A stretch of 37,746 nt of DNA from Bacillota bacterium. Its GTDB lineage: Bacteria > Bacillota > Clostridia > Oscillospirales > Oscillospiraceae. Location: assembly GCA_029098045.1 (NCBI GenBank), contig JAQXNO010000004.1, positions 1 to 37,746 of the forward strand, in the 5' to 3' direction. Position numbers and translations under genes: made by a program. Below are positions 1 through 7,746 of the stretch, piece after piece; within the stretch, counting starts at the first letter, position 1, and each line of letters opens with the position of its first letter. Under the pieces are notes generated by a model. That model ran no database searches and had not been told where the DNA came from. It worked only from the letters and a program-made list of their open reading frames with translations.

Positions 1-149
1 ATCGGCAAGAGCTGATGGCGAGAGATTTTGCGCCAAGCGAAAGTACGAAAAATGAGGGAATACTGTATGTATTTTCCATTTTTCGTACTGCACGATTGGT
101 GTAAAAGATCCGCCGTTCAGCCGCAGACGATTTATTCAGAGTTTCCTTA
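1..149. repeat. Foldback (palindromic) intergenic element, probably truncated at the window start
   Basis: Perfect 13-bp inverted arms AGTACGAAAAATG (42-54) / CATTTTTCGTACT (77-89), apical hairpin ATAC-tgtat-GTAT (60-72), and imperfect outer arms (ATCGgC..GCTGA..GGCG..CCAA.CG matched by the reverse complement of 90-130). Related in plan to 29603-29764. Confidence 0.6.
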
Positions 150-341
150 GTCCTTATAATACAGCATACAATGACAGTAGCCGGAAAACTCCGGGTCGGC
201 GATCTGTTCACGGAACTCCTTGCAGATACACTTGTTCTCTTCCGTCCGTTCCAGCCGGCAGGGACAGTATCCGCCCGTACGCTTCAGCCCGTCACGAATC
301 ATCCGAACCATTTCCTTGTCTTCATTCAGCCTCACAGCCAT
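147..341 (-). CDS. Small ferredoxin-thioredoxin reductase catalytic-chain-like protein (64 aa)
   Basis: CPC-x9-CIC-x15-CHC cysteine pattern (YCPCRLERTEENKCICKEFREQ...GYCHCMLYYK) typical of the FTR catalytic beta chain family. Confidence 0.75.
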   Translation of the reverse strand: MAVRLNEDKEMVRMIRDGLKRTGGYCPCRLERTEENKCICKEFREQIADPEFSGYCHCMLYYKD

Positions 342-434
342 AAATCAAACCGCTCTCCCCTCTTTAGTTGCATTCTTACGGATTCTTCACACGCAATAAC
401 GAATGGTGCCTGCACACGAGCTGTGCAAAAGCAA

Positions 435-872
435 TTACTTGCCCGTCGAGCCAAAGCCTCCCTGCCCTCTGTCAGTCTCTGACAGAGCATCACACACTTC
501 GTACACAGGTGTCAGTACGGGTGTGATGACCAGTTGGGCAATTCTTTCCCCGTGGGAAATCGTCTGAGCTTCGCTTCCGTGATTATGCAGTACAACTGTC
601 ACAGGCCCGCGGTAATCACTGTCGATGACGCCCACTTTGTTGGCAGGCGCAAGTCCCTTCTTACAGGCCATGCCGGAACGTGCATAGACAAGTCCGGCGC
701 AGCCCCTGGGGATTTCCATGGCAAGCCCTGTTGGAATCCATACAGTTGCACCCGGTTCGACGGTCAAAGGTGCGTCCAGGCAGGCATAAAGGTCGGCACA
801 CGCCGCCTCTTCGCTGCCATAGGTCGGCAGGATTGCCTGTTCATTCAGCTTTTTTACACGGATCGTACTCAT
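435..872 (-). CDS. dut: dUTP diphosphatase
   Basis: Trimeric dUTPase motifs: ARSGMA, GVIDSDYRG, GERIAQLV, C-terminal RGxGGFGSTG. Start chosen at MSTIRVKK, overlapping the nrdG stop (ATGA). Confidence 0.93.
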   Translation of the reverse strand: MSTIRVKKLNEQAILPTYGSEEAACADLYACLDAPLTVEPGATVWIPTGLAMEIPRGCAGLVYARSGMACKKGLAPANKVGVIDSDYRGPVTVVLHNHGSEAQTISHGERIAQLVITPVLTPVYEVCDALSETDRGQGGFGSTGK

Positions 873-1420
873 TTTCTCAATCCCTTTCCTTCTGTCTGCC
901 AATCCTGCCACAGAACCGTTTCGCCCCTGCGCAGAGATTCCGGTACATCGATCAGCCTCTGATTCCTGCTGCCGCGAAAACGAAGCGAAAGATCCTTTTG
1001 CGCCTGAATAAACGGACCGTCCACCAGAACATCCAGATAGCTCAAATATTCCTTCGTTATTTCCATGGGGCCTAACCGGCCGGCAAGAATATCCCGTTCA
1101 AATAGATAGCCGGAGAATGCCCAGATACTCTTTTGGGGATACGCCTGTCTGACGCGTCGAAGCAGCTTTACGATATCGGGCTGATTCTGGGGTTCAAAGG
1201 GTTCTCCTCCCAGAAGCGTCAGCCCCTTGATGTAATCAGGCTTTAACATATCCAGGATCATCTCAATGGTTTGCTCCGTAAAAGGCTCACCGTATTCAAA
1301 ATTCCAGGCAACCTCATTGAAGCAGCCGGGGCAGCGGTGCGTACAGCCGGAAACAAACAGGCTGACACGCACACCGGGACCGTTTGCAATGTCGCAATTC
1401 TTGATTGTCGCGTAATTCAT
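869..1420 (-). CDS. nrdG: Anaerobic ribonucleoside-triphosphate reductase activating protein (radical SAM)
   Basis: VSGCTHRCPGCFN radical-SAM CxxxCxxC motif, TLLGGEPF, NrdG-like length and C-terminus (RFRGSRNQRLIDVPESL). Confidence 0.9.
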   Translation of the reverse strand: MNYATIKNCDIANGPGVRVSLFVSGCTHRCPGCFNEVAWNFEYGEPFTEQTIEMILDMLKPDYIKGLTLLGGEPFEPQNQPDIVKLLRRVRQAYPQKSIWAFSGYLFERDILAGRLGPMEITKEYLSYLDVLVDGPFIQAQKDLSLRFRGSRNQRLIDVPESLRRGETVLWQDWQTEGKGLRK

Positions 1421-1524
1421 TTTTTATCTCCATGTCAAATGTTTTCATTATTATAGCACAGCACGACAGATATATCAATGCTAAAGAATTTACAAATCTG
1501 TCACAGAAGCAAACCCTTGAACCC

Positions 1525-1553
1525 TTGTCAAGAACGAATAAACAGATTATAAT
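1525..1553 (+). promoter_or_regulatory. SigA-type promoter for the YugP gene
   Basis: TTGTCA (1525-1530), 17-bp spacer, TATAAT (1548-1553). Confidence 0.75.
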
Positions 1554-1616
1554 GTTAGAAACTAAGCTGCAATGTAACAATACAATATCATTCCATAACA
1601 TCGAAAGGAGTTTATC

Positions 1617-2339
1617 ATGCCTTATTACTACGGATACGGTTTTGACTGGACCTATCTTGTCATCGTACTGCCCTGCATTATTCTCTCTTTGTGGGCCAGT
1701 TCCTCTGTCAACTCCACTTTCAAAAAATATTCCAAAGTTCACTCCAGCCGCCGCATTACCGGCGCAGAGGCCGCCCAACGGGTTCTGAGTGCCAATGGTG
1801 TCAGAAACGTGAGAATTGAGCGGGTCAGCGGCAATCTGACAGATCATTACGATCCGAAATCCAATGTGATCCGTCTGTCGGACGATGTCTACGCCAGTAC
1901 CTCTGTCGCTGCCATCGGTGTTGCCTGCCATGAGGCCGGTCACGCCGTGCAGTACGCTGAGCACTATGGTCCAATCAAGCTGCGTGCAGCCATTATCCCC
2001 ATCACAAATCTGGGTTCCAAGCTGGCAATGCCGCTGATTCTGATTGGCATTCTGCTAAGCTACCTTGGTAATTTCTCCTATGCCATTGTTTACCTTGGCA
2101 TTGCCTGTTTCGGCCTGTCGCTGGTCTTCCAGCTGGTGACGCTTCCCGTGGAGTTCAATGCCAGCCGCCGCGCTATGGGTGCCATTGAAGCCGGCAATAT
2201 TCTATCCGAAGAAGAGCGCCGCGGCGCCGGTAGGACGCTGCGAGCCGCCGCTATGACCTATGTCGCTGCAACAGCCGTTTCGCTGGCACAGCTTCTGCGG
2301 CTGATTGTCCTCTTTGGCGGCAGACGCAGAAACGACTGA
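1617..2339 (+). CDS. yugP: Zinc metallopeptidase, YugP family (membrane)
   Basis: HEAGHAVQ metalloprotease motif with N-terminal and C-terminal TM helices; AAQRVL..NGV and SNVIRLSxDVY typical of YugP. SD GAAAGGAG upstream. Confidence 0.88.
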   Translation: MPYYYGYGFDWTYLVIVLPCIILSLWASSSVNSTFKKYSKVHSSRRITGAEAAQRVLSANGVRNVRIERVSGNLTDHYDPKSNVIRLSDDVYASTSVAAIGVACHEAGHAVQYAEHYGPIKLRAAIIPITNLGSKLAMPLILIGILLSYLGNFSYAIVYLGIACFGLSLVFQLVTLPVEFNASRRAMGAIEAGNILSEEERRGAGRTLRAAAMTYVAATAVSLAQLLRLIVLFGGRRRND

Positions 2340-2362
2340 TTTTTCCATTCGCTTCATATTTC

Positions 2363-2394
2363 ACCGCTCCGGTATTGACAACCGGGGCGGTTTT
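2363..2394 (+). terminator. Rho-independent terminator of yugP overlapping the next promoter
   Basis: 11-bp stem ACCGCTCCGGT (2363-2373) / ACCGGGGCGGT (2381-2391) with one G.U pair, then TTTT. Confidence 0.7.
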
Positions 2395-2403
2395 CGCTAT
2401 AAT
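2375..2403 (+). promoter_or_regulatory. SigA-type promoter for the abrB-like operon
   Basis: TTGACA (2375-2380), 17-bp spacer, TATAAT (2398-2403): full consensus. Confidence 0.8.
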
Positions 2404-2452
2404 TTCCCAGGTGCGAAAAGTATGAAAAATGTGATTTTGAGGAAGTGATGAA

Positions 2453-2689
2453 ATGCCGTCAGGCAAGCACATTCTGGGCAAAGGCAAACAGCGTGTGTTC
2501 GGCACCGCAAGGGTGGGCGATCGTGGTCAGATTGTGATCCCCAAGGAAGCCCGGGATTTTTTCGGCATTGCACCCGGTGATACCCTGCTGATTCTCGGTA
2601 AATCAGAGACCGGTCTGATTGTAACCAAGCCGGAAACACTGGATGATCTGGCAAATAAGATTTTTCATTCCGTAGAAAATGAGGATTGA
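2453..2689 (+). CDS. AbrB/MazE/SpoVT-type DNA-binding protein (78 aa)
   Basis: ARVGDRGQIVIPKEARDFFGIAPGDTLLILG is the swapped-hairpin AbrB motif. Confidence 0.9.
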   Translation: MPSGKHILGKGKQRVFGTARVGDRGQIVIPKEARDFFGIAPGDTLLILGKSETGLIVTKPETLDDLANKIFHSVENED

Positions 2690-2693
2690 TAGA

Positions 2694-3977
2694 ATGAAGG
2701 AATTGACTGCAATTTATGAAAGCATGGGCATCAGCCCCGCGGTTTTCCAGTATGGTGAAACGGTCATCGCCCGGCTGAAGGAACGCTTTGAGGCAATTGA
2801 CAAGGTAGCCGAATATAATCAGGCCAAGGTTCTGTCTGCATTTCGGAAAAACCGGGTCAGCGCCACCTGCTTTGCCGCATCTTCCGGCTATGGCTACAAT
2901 GACGAAGGACGCGACAAGCTGGAACAGGTGTATGCGGATGTATTTCACACGGAAGCCGCTCTGGTTCGTCCCCACATCACCTGTGGCACCCACGCACTGA
3001 CCATTGCCCTCAGTGCCAATCTGCTGCCCGGAGATGAGCTGCTCAGCCCCGTAGGTATGCCCTACGACACGTTGCAGGAAGTAATTGGCATCCGTCCCTC
3101 ACCCTGCAGCCTTGCCGAGTACGGCGTCAGCTACAGACAGGTGGATCTACTGAGCGACGGCAGTTTCGACTACGAAAACATCCGAAAAGCGATCAACTCC
3201 AAAACAAAGCTGATCACCATTCAGCGATCCAAGGGCTATGCAACACGTCCTACCTTCTCCGTGAGTCAAATCGGTGCGCTGATTGCATTCTGTAAATCCA
3301 TCAAGCCGGATGTTCTGGTGATGGTTGATAACTGCTACGGTGAATTCGTAGAGACGATAGAGCCTTCCGATGTGGGTGCGGATATGATTGTCGGAAGTCT
3401 GATCAAAAACCCCGGCGGTGGCCTTGCCTCCAGCGGCGGCTATATTGCGGGAACGAAGGCCTGCATTGATCGCTGTGCCTACCGTCTGTCCGCTCCCGGA
3501 CTTGGACAGGAGGTTGGTGCCAATTTCGGTCTGATGACCCAGCTGTACCAGGGCTTCTTCCTGTCGCCCAATGTGACTGCCAGCGCAGAAAAGGGTGCCA
3601 TCTTTGCGGCAAACCTGTATGAGCCCCTTGGCTTCCGCTGTGTACCCAATGCGACGGAAAGCCGTCACGACATCATACAGGCCGTTGAGCTTGGCAGTGA
3701 GGAAGGCATGATCGCCTTCTGCAAGGGCATTCAGGCTGCTGCGCCCGTTGACAGCTTTGCCACCCCCATCCCCGGCGATATGCCCGGCTATGAAAGTCAG
3801 GTCATTATGGCTGCCGGTGCCTTCATCCAGGGCAGCACCATGGAGCTGTCCGCTGACGGCCCCATTCGTGAGCCCTATGCTGTCTACTTCCAGGGTGGTC
3901 TGACCTGGCACCATGCCAAACTCGGCATTCTGAACAGTCTGCAAAAAATGGTCGATGCCGGTCTTGTAAATCTGTAA
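2694..3977 (+). CDS. PLP-dependent methionine gamma-lyase/aluminium-resistance family protein
   Basis: RPHITCGTHALTIALSANLLPGDELL, VDNCYGEFVE and SLIKNPGGGLASSGGYIAG are hallmarks of the aluminium-resistance/YnbB family. Start at MKELTAIYES; the ORF track extends to 2679. Confidence 0.9.
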   Translation: MKELTAIYESMGISPAVFQYGETVIARLKERFEAIDKVAEYNQAKVLSAFRKNRVSATCFAASSGYGYNDEGRDKLEQVYADVFHTEAALVRPHITCGTHALTIALSANLLPGDELLSPVGMPYDTLQEVIGIRPSPCSLAEYGVSYRQVDLLSDGSFDYENIRKAINSKTKLITIQRSKGYATRPTFSVSQIGALIAFCKSIKPDVLVMVDNCYGEFVETIEPSDVGADMIVGSLIKNPGGGLASSGGYIAGTKACIDRCAYRLSAPGLGQEVGANFGLMTQLYQGFFLSPNVTASAEKGAIFAANLYEPLGFRCVPNATESRHDIIQAVELGSEEGMIAFCKGIQAAAPVDSFATPIPGDMPGYESQVIMAAGAFIQGSTMELSADGPIREPYAVYFQGGLTWHHAKLGILNSLQKMVDAGLVNL

Positions 3978-4001
3978 AAATTATATTGAGAGGTATTTTC
4001 T

Positions 4002-4910
4002 ATGTCCTGGTTCTGGTTTGCTATTGTTACACTGCTCTGCTGGTCCGGTTCGGATTTCTTTTCGAAAATCGGCTGCCGTGACGCAAAGGATAAGTACAGT
4101 CAGTTCAAAATGGTTATCGCCGTGGGTCTTGTGATGGGTCTTCATGCTGCGTACGAGATCTTTGTGGGCGGTGTTGAGATCAGCTTTGCTGTGATTTGGA
4201 CGTATCTGCCCGTATCCATGCTCTATATTCTCTCCATGACCCTCGGCTATGTGGGTCTGCGCTACATAGAGCTTAGCATCTCCTCCCCCATTTGCAACGC
4301 CTCCGGCGCGTTGGTTGCTGTCATTGCAATCGTCACAGGCACCGCGGAACCCATGGAATTTCCCCAGTATCTGGCCATCGCTCTGGCCTGTGCCGGTGTC
4401 ATCGGTCTGGGCTTTGTGGAAGCCAATGAGGACGAACAGCTTCGTGCGGCACGTCAGGAAGCCTCCAACTACAAATATGCCAAAAGCTGGCTTGCTCTGG
4501 CACTGCCCATCGCCTATTGTCTGCTGGATGCTGCCGGTACCTTTGCTGACGACCTGGTTCTGGAAACTCTGAACGAGGATTCCGCCAATGTGGCATATGA
4601 GCTGACCTTCCTGGCTGCCGGTATTTTCTGCTTCGTCTATACCGTGATCATCAAGAAGCAGAAGCTGATTCCCAGAGCGGAAGGTCCCAAGTATGTGGGT
4701 GCCGTCTTTGAAACCGTCGGTCAGTTTACCTACATCATGGCGCTTGCCAGCGGTGAAGCCGCGCTTGCCGCACCGATCATTTCTTCTTACTGCATGGCAT
4801 CTGTCTTGTGGAGCCGTCTGTTCCTGAAAGAAAAGCTCAGCTGGAAGCACTATGTCTGTATTGCTGTCACCTTTGCAGGCATTCTGATCATGGGTATCTA
4901 TGATATGTAA
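4002..4910 (+). CDS. EamA/DMT-family transporter, about 10 TM
   Basis: Hydrophobic repeated architecture, 'TLGYVGLRYIELSISSPICNASGALVAV' and 'EAALAAPIISSYCMASVLWSRLFLKEKLSWKHYVCIAVTFAGI' typical of DMT exporters. Confidence 0.85.
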   Translation: MSWFWFAIVTLLCWSGSDFFSKIGCRDAKDKYSQFKMVIAVGLVMGLHAAYEIFVGGVEISFAVIWTYLPVSMLYILSMTLGYVGLRYIELSISSPICNASGALVAVIAIVTGTAEPMEFPQYLAIALACAGVIGLGFVEANEDEQLRAARQEASNYKYAKSWLALALPIAYCLLDAAGTFADDLVLETLNEDSANVAYELTFLAAGIFCFVYTVIIKKQKLIPRAEGPKYVGAVFETVGQFTYIMALASGEAALAAPIISSYCMASVLWSRLFLKEKLSWKHYVCIAVTFAGILIMGIYDM

Positions 4911-4953
4911 TAGTCAAGACTACCGGGAAAGCAGGTGGCTTGCATAGACCTTT

Positions 4954-4982
4954 AAGCGGGGCTGTTTCTCACAGCCCCGCTT
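4954..4982. terminator. Bidirectional terminator between convergent DMT and GIY-YIG genes
   Basis: AAGCGGGGCTG (4954-4964) / CAGCCCCGCTT (4972-4982), perfect 11-bp stem; T-rich on the + side, A-rich on the - side. Confidence 0.8.
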
Positions 4983-5223
4983 CGATCATTTTTTCTTTTT
5001 CTTCCCTGTTCAGCGCTTTGACCTGAATTTCGCGGCGCAGAGCTTCCGAATGATCTTTACAGGTTTCCTGATAAACCAGTTCCACAGGCCTTCTGCTGCG
5101 GGTATATTTGGCACCCTTGCCGCAATTGTGCGCTGTCAGGCGCTTCTGAACATCCGTCGTAATGCCTGTATACAGACTGCCATCCCTGCAGCGCAGGATG
5201 TATAGTTTCCAGTTGTTTTCCAT
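4969..5223 (-). CDS. GIY-YIG nuclease family protein (UPF0213-like)
   Basis: [47 protein letters not shown]. Start at MENNWKL. Confidence 0.9.
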   Translation of the reverse strand: MENNWKLYILRCRDGSLYTGITTDVQKRLTAHNCGKGAKYTRSRRPVELVYQETCKDHSEALRREIQVKALNREEKEKMIEAGL

Positions 5224-5234
5224 ACACACTCCAC

Positions 5235-5267
5235 AAAATGGGGTCGGATTATTTCCGACCCCATTTT
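5235..5267. terminator. Hairpin/terminator overlapping the 3' end of the membrane protein gene
   Basis: AAAATGGGGTCGGA (5235-5248) / TCCGACCCCATTTT (5254-5267), perfect 14-bp stem. Confidence 0.7.
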
Positions 5268-5758
5268 TCAATTGTAGCAAGACGTCCCAGAATTTTATCC
5301 AGCATGAAGAAGATGATGTTTCCCATCACGAGCATCAATGCTGTCAGGATCATGCCAAGTTCACTGAATTCCTTTGCAATCTCATCAAAGCCCAGCAGAT
5401 TGATCAGCACATAATACATCAGCAAAATGACAGCGTTAAAGAACAGATACTTCACGGCTGTGCCAAGCTTCATCCTGTCAAGTCCGGGTTTGAGCATCGG
5501 ATAGTATCCCAGACACACGAAAAACGCGGCGGCTTCCTTATCCGGCGCCAGCAGGACACTGAGAATCGCCACAGCGCCGTACCATGCCCAACCAATGCGG
5601 CAGCCGCAAAAACGTAAGACCAGCTGCAGAATCATCATGGTCAGCAAGGGACAGACAAACGTAGCCACGGGAACCAATCCGACAAGATTCATGATCACCA
5701 GTGCCAGTGCTGCCATCACACCGCCAAAAGCAATCTTTGCGGCCTCCCCTTTTTTCAT
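5249..5758 (-). CDS. Polytopic membrane protein of unknown function, ECF S-component-like appearance
   Basis: 169 aa, about 5-6 hydrophobic segments, N-terminal '[18 protein letters not shown]' resembling ECF S-components; ATGA overlap with pncB. Confidence 0.55.
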   Translation of the reverse strand: MKKGEAAKIAFGGVMAALALVIMNLVGLVPVATFVCPLLTMMILQLVLRFCGCRIGWAWYGAVAILSVLLAPDKEAAAFFVCLGYYPMLKPGLDRMKLGTAVKYLFFNAVILLMYYVLINLLGFDEIAKEFSELGMILTALMLVMGNIIFFMLDKILGRLATIEKWGRK

Positions 5759-7209
5759 TTAATGTTATTATCCTTCAGAAGGCCGTATTTCACATCCCAC
5801 AGCTTCTGGCTCAGATCCACATAGTAGGTGTGCGGGTTGTCAAAACGCTTGACTTCGTCCCACAATTTGTCCACCTGCTCCATGCAGTACGTGCGGATTT
5901 CCTCTAAAGACGGGCAATTGTAGACCAGTTCACCGTTTTTGAAAATGGGAACCTGCAGCTCCTTGGCTTCGAAATTGTACACATTCTTCCGCTTCCAGGT
6001 TGCATCGGGATCGAAGATCTCCATATCACCGCTGTCATCAACGATCTCATCGTACACACACAGGTAGTCCGCAATGGCCTTGCCTGTGTCCCGGCCAAAG
6101 AAACGATACAGCTTCTTGTAATGGGGCGTTGTAATCTTGCCCACATTTTCGGAGATCTTGATCTTGGGAATAACCGTACCATCTTCCTTTTCCACCGCAA
6201 CCAGCTTGTACACACCGCCAAAAACAGGCTCACTCTTGGCGGTAATCAAGCGCTCTCCGACACCGAACAGGTCGATTTGAGCGCCCTGACGGAGAATATC
6301 CTGAATAATATACTCATCCAGAGAGTTGGAAACACTGATTTTGCACTCCGTCCAGCCGGCATCATCCAGCATCTTCCGGGCTTTGCGGCTCAGATAAGTC
6401 ATATCACCGGAATCCAGGCGGATGCCGCATTTGGTGATCCCCCTGGGCTTGAGCACCTCATTAAAAACGCGGATGGCATTGGGAACGCCGGATTTGAGGG
6501 TGTTATAGGTATCCACCAGCAGGATGCAGTTTTGCGGATAAAGCTCTGCGTAGGTTTTGAAGGCTTCATACTCCGAATCGTGCATCTGAACCCATGCGTG
6601 CGCCATAGTGCCGCCGGCTTTGACGCCAAAGAGCTGATCGGAAATGGTACAGGCAGTACCATGGCAGCCGCCGATATAAGCGGCACGGGCACCCAGGATG
6701 GCTGCGTCCGCGCCCTGCGCACGGCGGGAACCAAATTCCAGAACCGTTCTTCCCTCGGCCGCACGAACCACACGGTTTGCCTTTGTAGCAATCAGGCTCT
6801 GGTGGTTGATGGACAGCAGCAGGAATGTTTCAATCAGCTGTGCCTCAATGGCAGGGGCACGCACCGTTATTATGGGCTCACGGGGGAAGATGGGCGTGCC
6901 CTCGGGAACTGCCCAGATATCACCTGTGAATTTGAAATCCTTCAAATAGTCCAGAAATTCTTCGCTGAAAATGTTTCTTTCCCGCAGATATTCGATGTCA
7001 TCGGGTTCAAAACGCAGTTCCTGAATATAATCAATGATCTGCTCCAAACCTGCTGCAATGGCAAAGCCACCCCCATCAGGACACTGGCGGTAAAAAACGT
7101 CAAAATAGGTGATCCGATCCTTGTATCCTTCCGTGAAATAGCCATTGGCCATGGTCAGCTCATAAAAATCACAGAGCATCGTCAGATTGATCTTATCGTA
7201 TACTTTCAT
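5755..7209 (-). CDS. pncB: Nicotinate phosphoribosyltransferase
   Basis: LCDFYELTMANGYF, EFGSRRAQGADAAILGARAAYIGGCHGTACT, HAWVQMHDSEYEAF, LVDTYNTLKSGVPNA, GIRLDSGDMTYLS. Confidence 0.95.
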   Translation of the reverse strand: MKVYDKINLTMLCDFYELTMANGYFTEGYKDRITYFDVFYRQCPDGGGFAIAAGLEQIIDYIQELRFEPDDIEYLRERNIFSEEFLDYLKDFKFTGDIWAVPEGTPIFPREPIITVRAPAIEAQLIETFLLLSINHQSLIATKANRVVRAAEGRTVLEFGSRRAQGADAAILGARAAYIGGCHGTACTISDQLFGVKAGGTMAHAWVQMHDSEYEAFKTYAELYPQNCILLVDTYNTLKSGVPNAIRVFNEVLKPRGITKCGIRLDSGDMTYLSRKARKMLDDAGWTECKISVSNSLDEYIIQDILRQGAQIDLFGVGERLITAKSEPVFGGVYKLVAVEKEDGTVIPKIKISENVGKITTPHYKKLYRFFGRDTGKAIADYLCVYDEIVDDSGDMEIFDPDATWKRKNVYNFEAKELQVPIFKNGELVYNCPSLEEIRTYCMEQVDKLWDEVKRFDNPHTYYVDLSQKLWDVKYGLLKDNNIK

Positions 7210-7280
7210 AGAGCGTGCCTCCCGTCTGTTTTTCCTGATATATTATACTTGCGCAGTTCAAAAATAGCAATCCTTTTTTG

Positions 7281-7309
7281 TTGACACCGCCCGTCTTTTC
7301 CGTTATATT
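7281..7309 (+). promoter_or_regulatory. SigA-type promoter for the thioesterase gene
   Basis: TTGACA (7281-7286), 17-bp spacer, TATATT (7304-7309). Confidence 0.75.
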
Positions 7310-7332
7310 GACATGGAAAGGATGTGCTTGTC

Positions 7333-7719
7333 ATGGAAATAAACGTTGGAATGAGAGGCGAAGTTTTCTCCTTTGTGGAAAAGGAAGACACCGCAAAGGA
7401 AGTTGGCTGCGGTTCTCTGCTTGTGTATTCTACCCCCTGCATGATCGCGCTGATGGAAGGCGCTGCCTGTGAGGCAATCGAAGAGGCCATGGGTGAATCC
7501 AAAACAACCGTTGGTACGGAGCTTAATGTCCGGCATCTCTCCGCGACCCCGGTGGGTATGGAGATCCGGGCAGAGGCCATTGTGACTGCTGTGGATGGGA
7601 AAGTCATCACATTTGAAGTGCATGCTTATGACGAAGCGGGTGAGATTGGCAGCGGCACGCACAAGCGTGTGGTGGTTTCCTCCCAGAAGTTTTTGGACAA
7701 AGCCTACGCAAAGCTGTGA
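7333..7719 (+). CDS. Hotdog-fold thioesterase (FlK-like acyl-CoA thioesterase)
   Basis: VYSTPCMIALMEGAACEAIEE...TVGTELNVRHLSATPVGMEIRAEA...EIGSGTHKRVVV. Start at MEINVGM; the ORF track begins at 7324. Confidence 0.88.
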   Translation: MEINVGMRGEVFSFVEKEDTAKEVGCGSLLVYSTPCMIALMEGAACEAIEEAMGESKTTVGTELNVRHLSATPVGMEIRAEAIVTAVDGKVITFEVHAYDEAGEIGSGTHKRVVVSSQKFLDKAYAKL

Positions 7720-7746
7720 TATTCGTTTCTGAACAGATTACTGCAA

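Noticed and set aside
1-149. CRISPR-like repeat or phage attachment site
   Set aside because: No spaced direct repeats, integrase or tRNA; the structure is an inverted repeat.
1314-1964. 216-aa minus-strand ORF between nrdG and yugP
   Set aside because: Overlaps the yugP coding start and the nrdG 5' end in another frame; no domain.
3981-4850. 289-aa minus-strand ORF
   Set aside because: Antisense to the DMT transporter; no plausible domain.
6121-7284. 387-aa + strand ORF
   Set aside because: Antisense to pncB.
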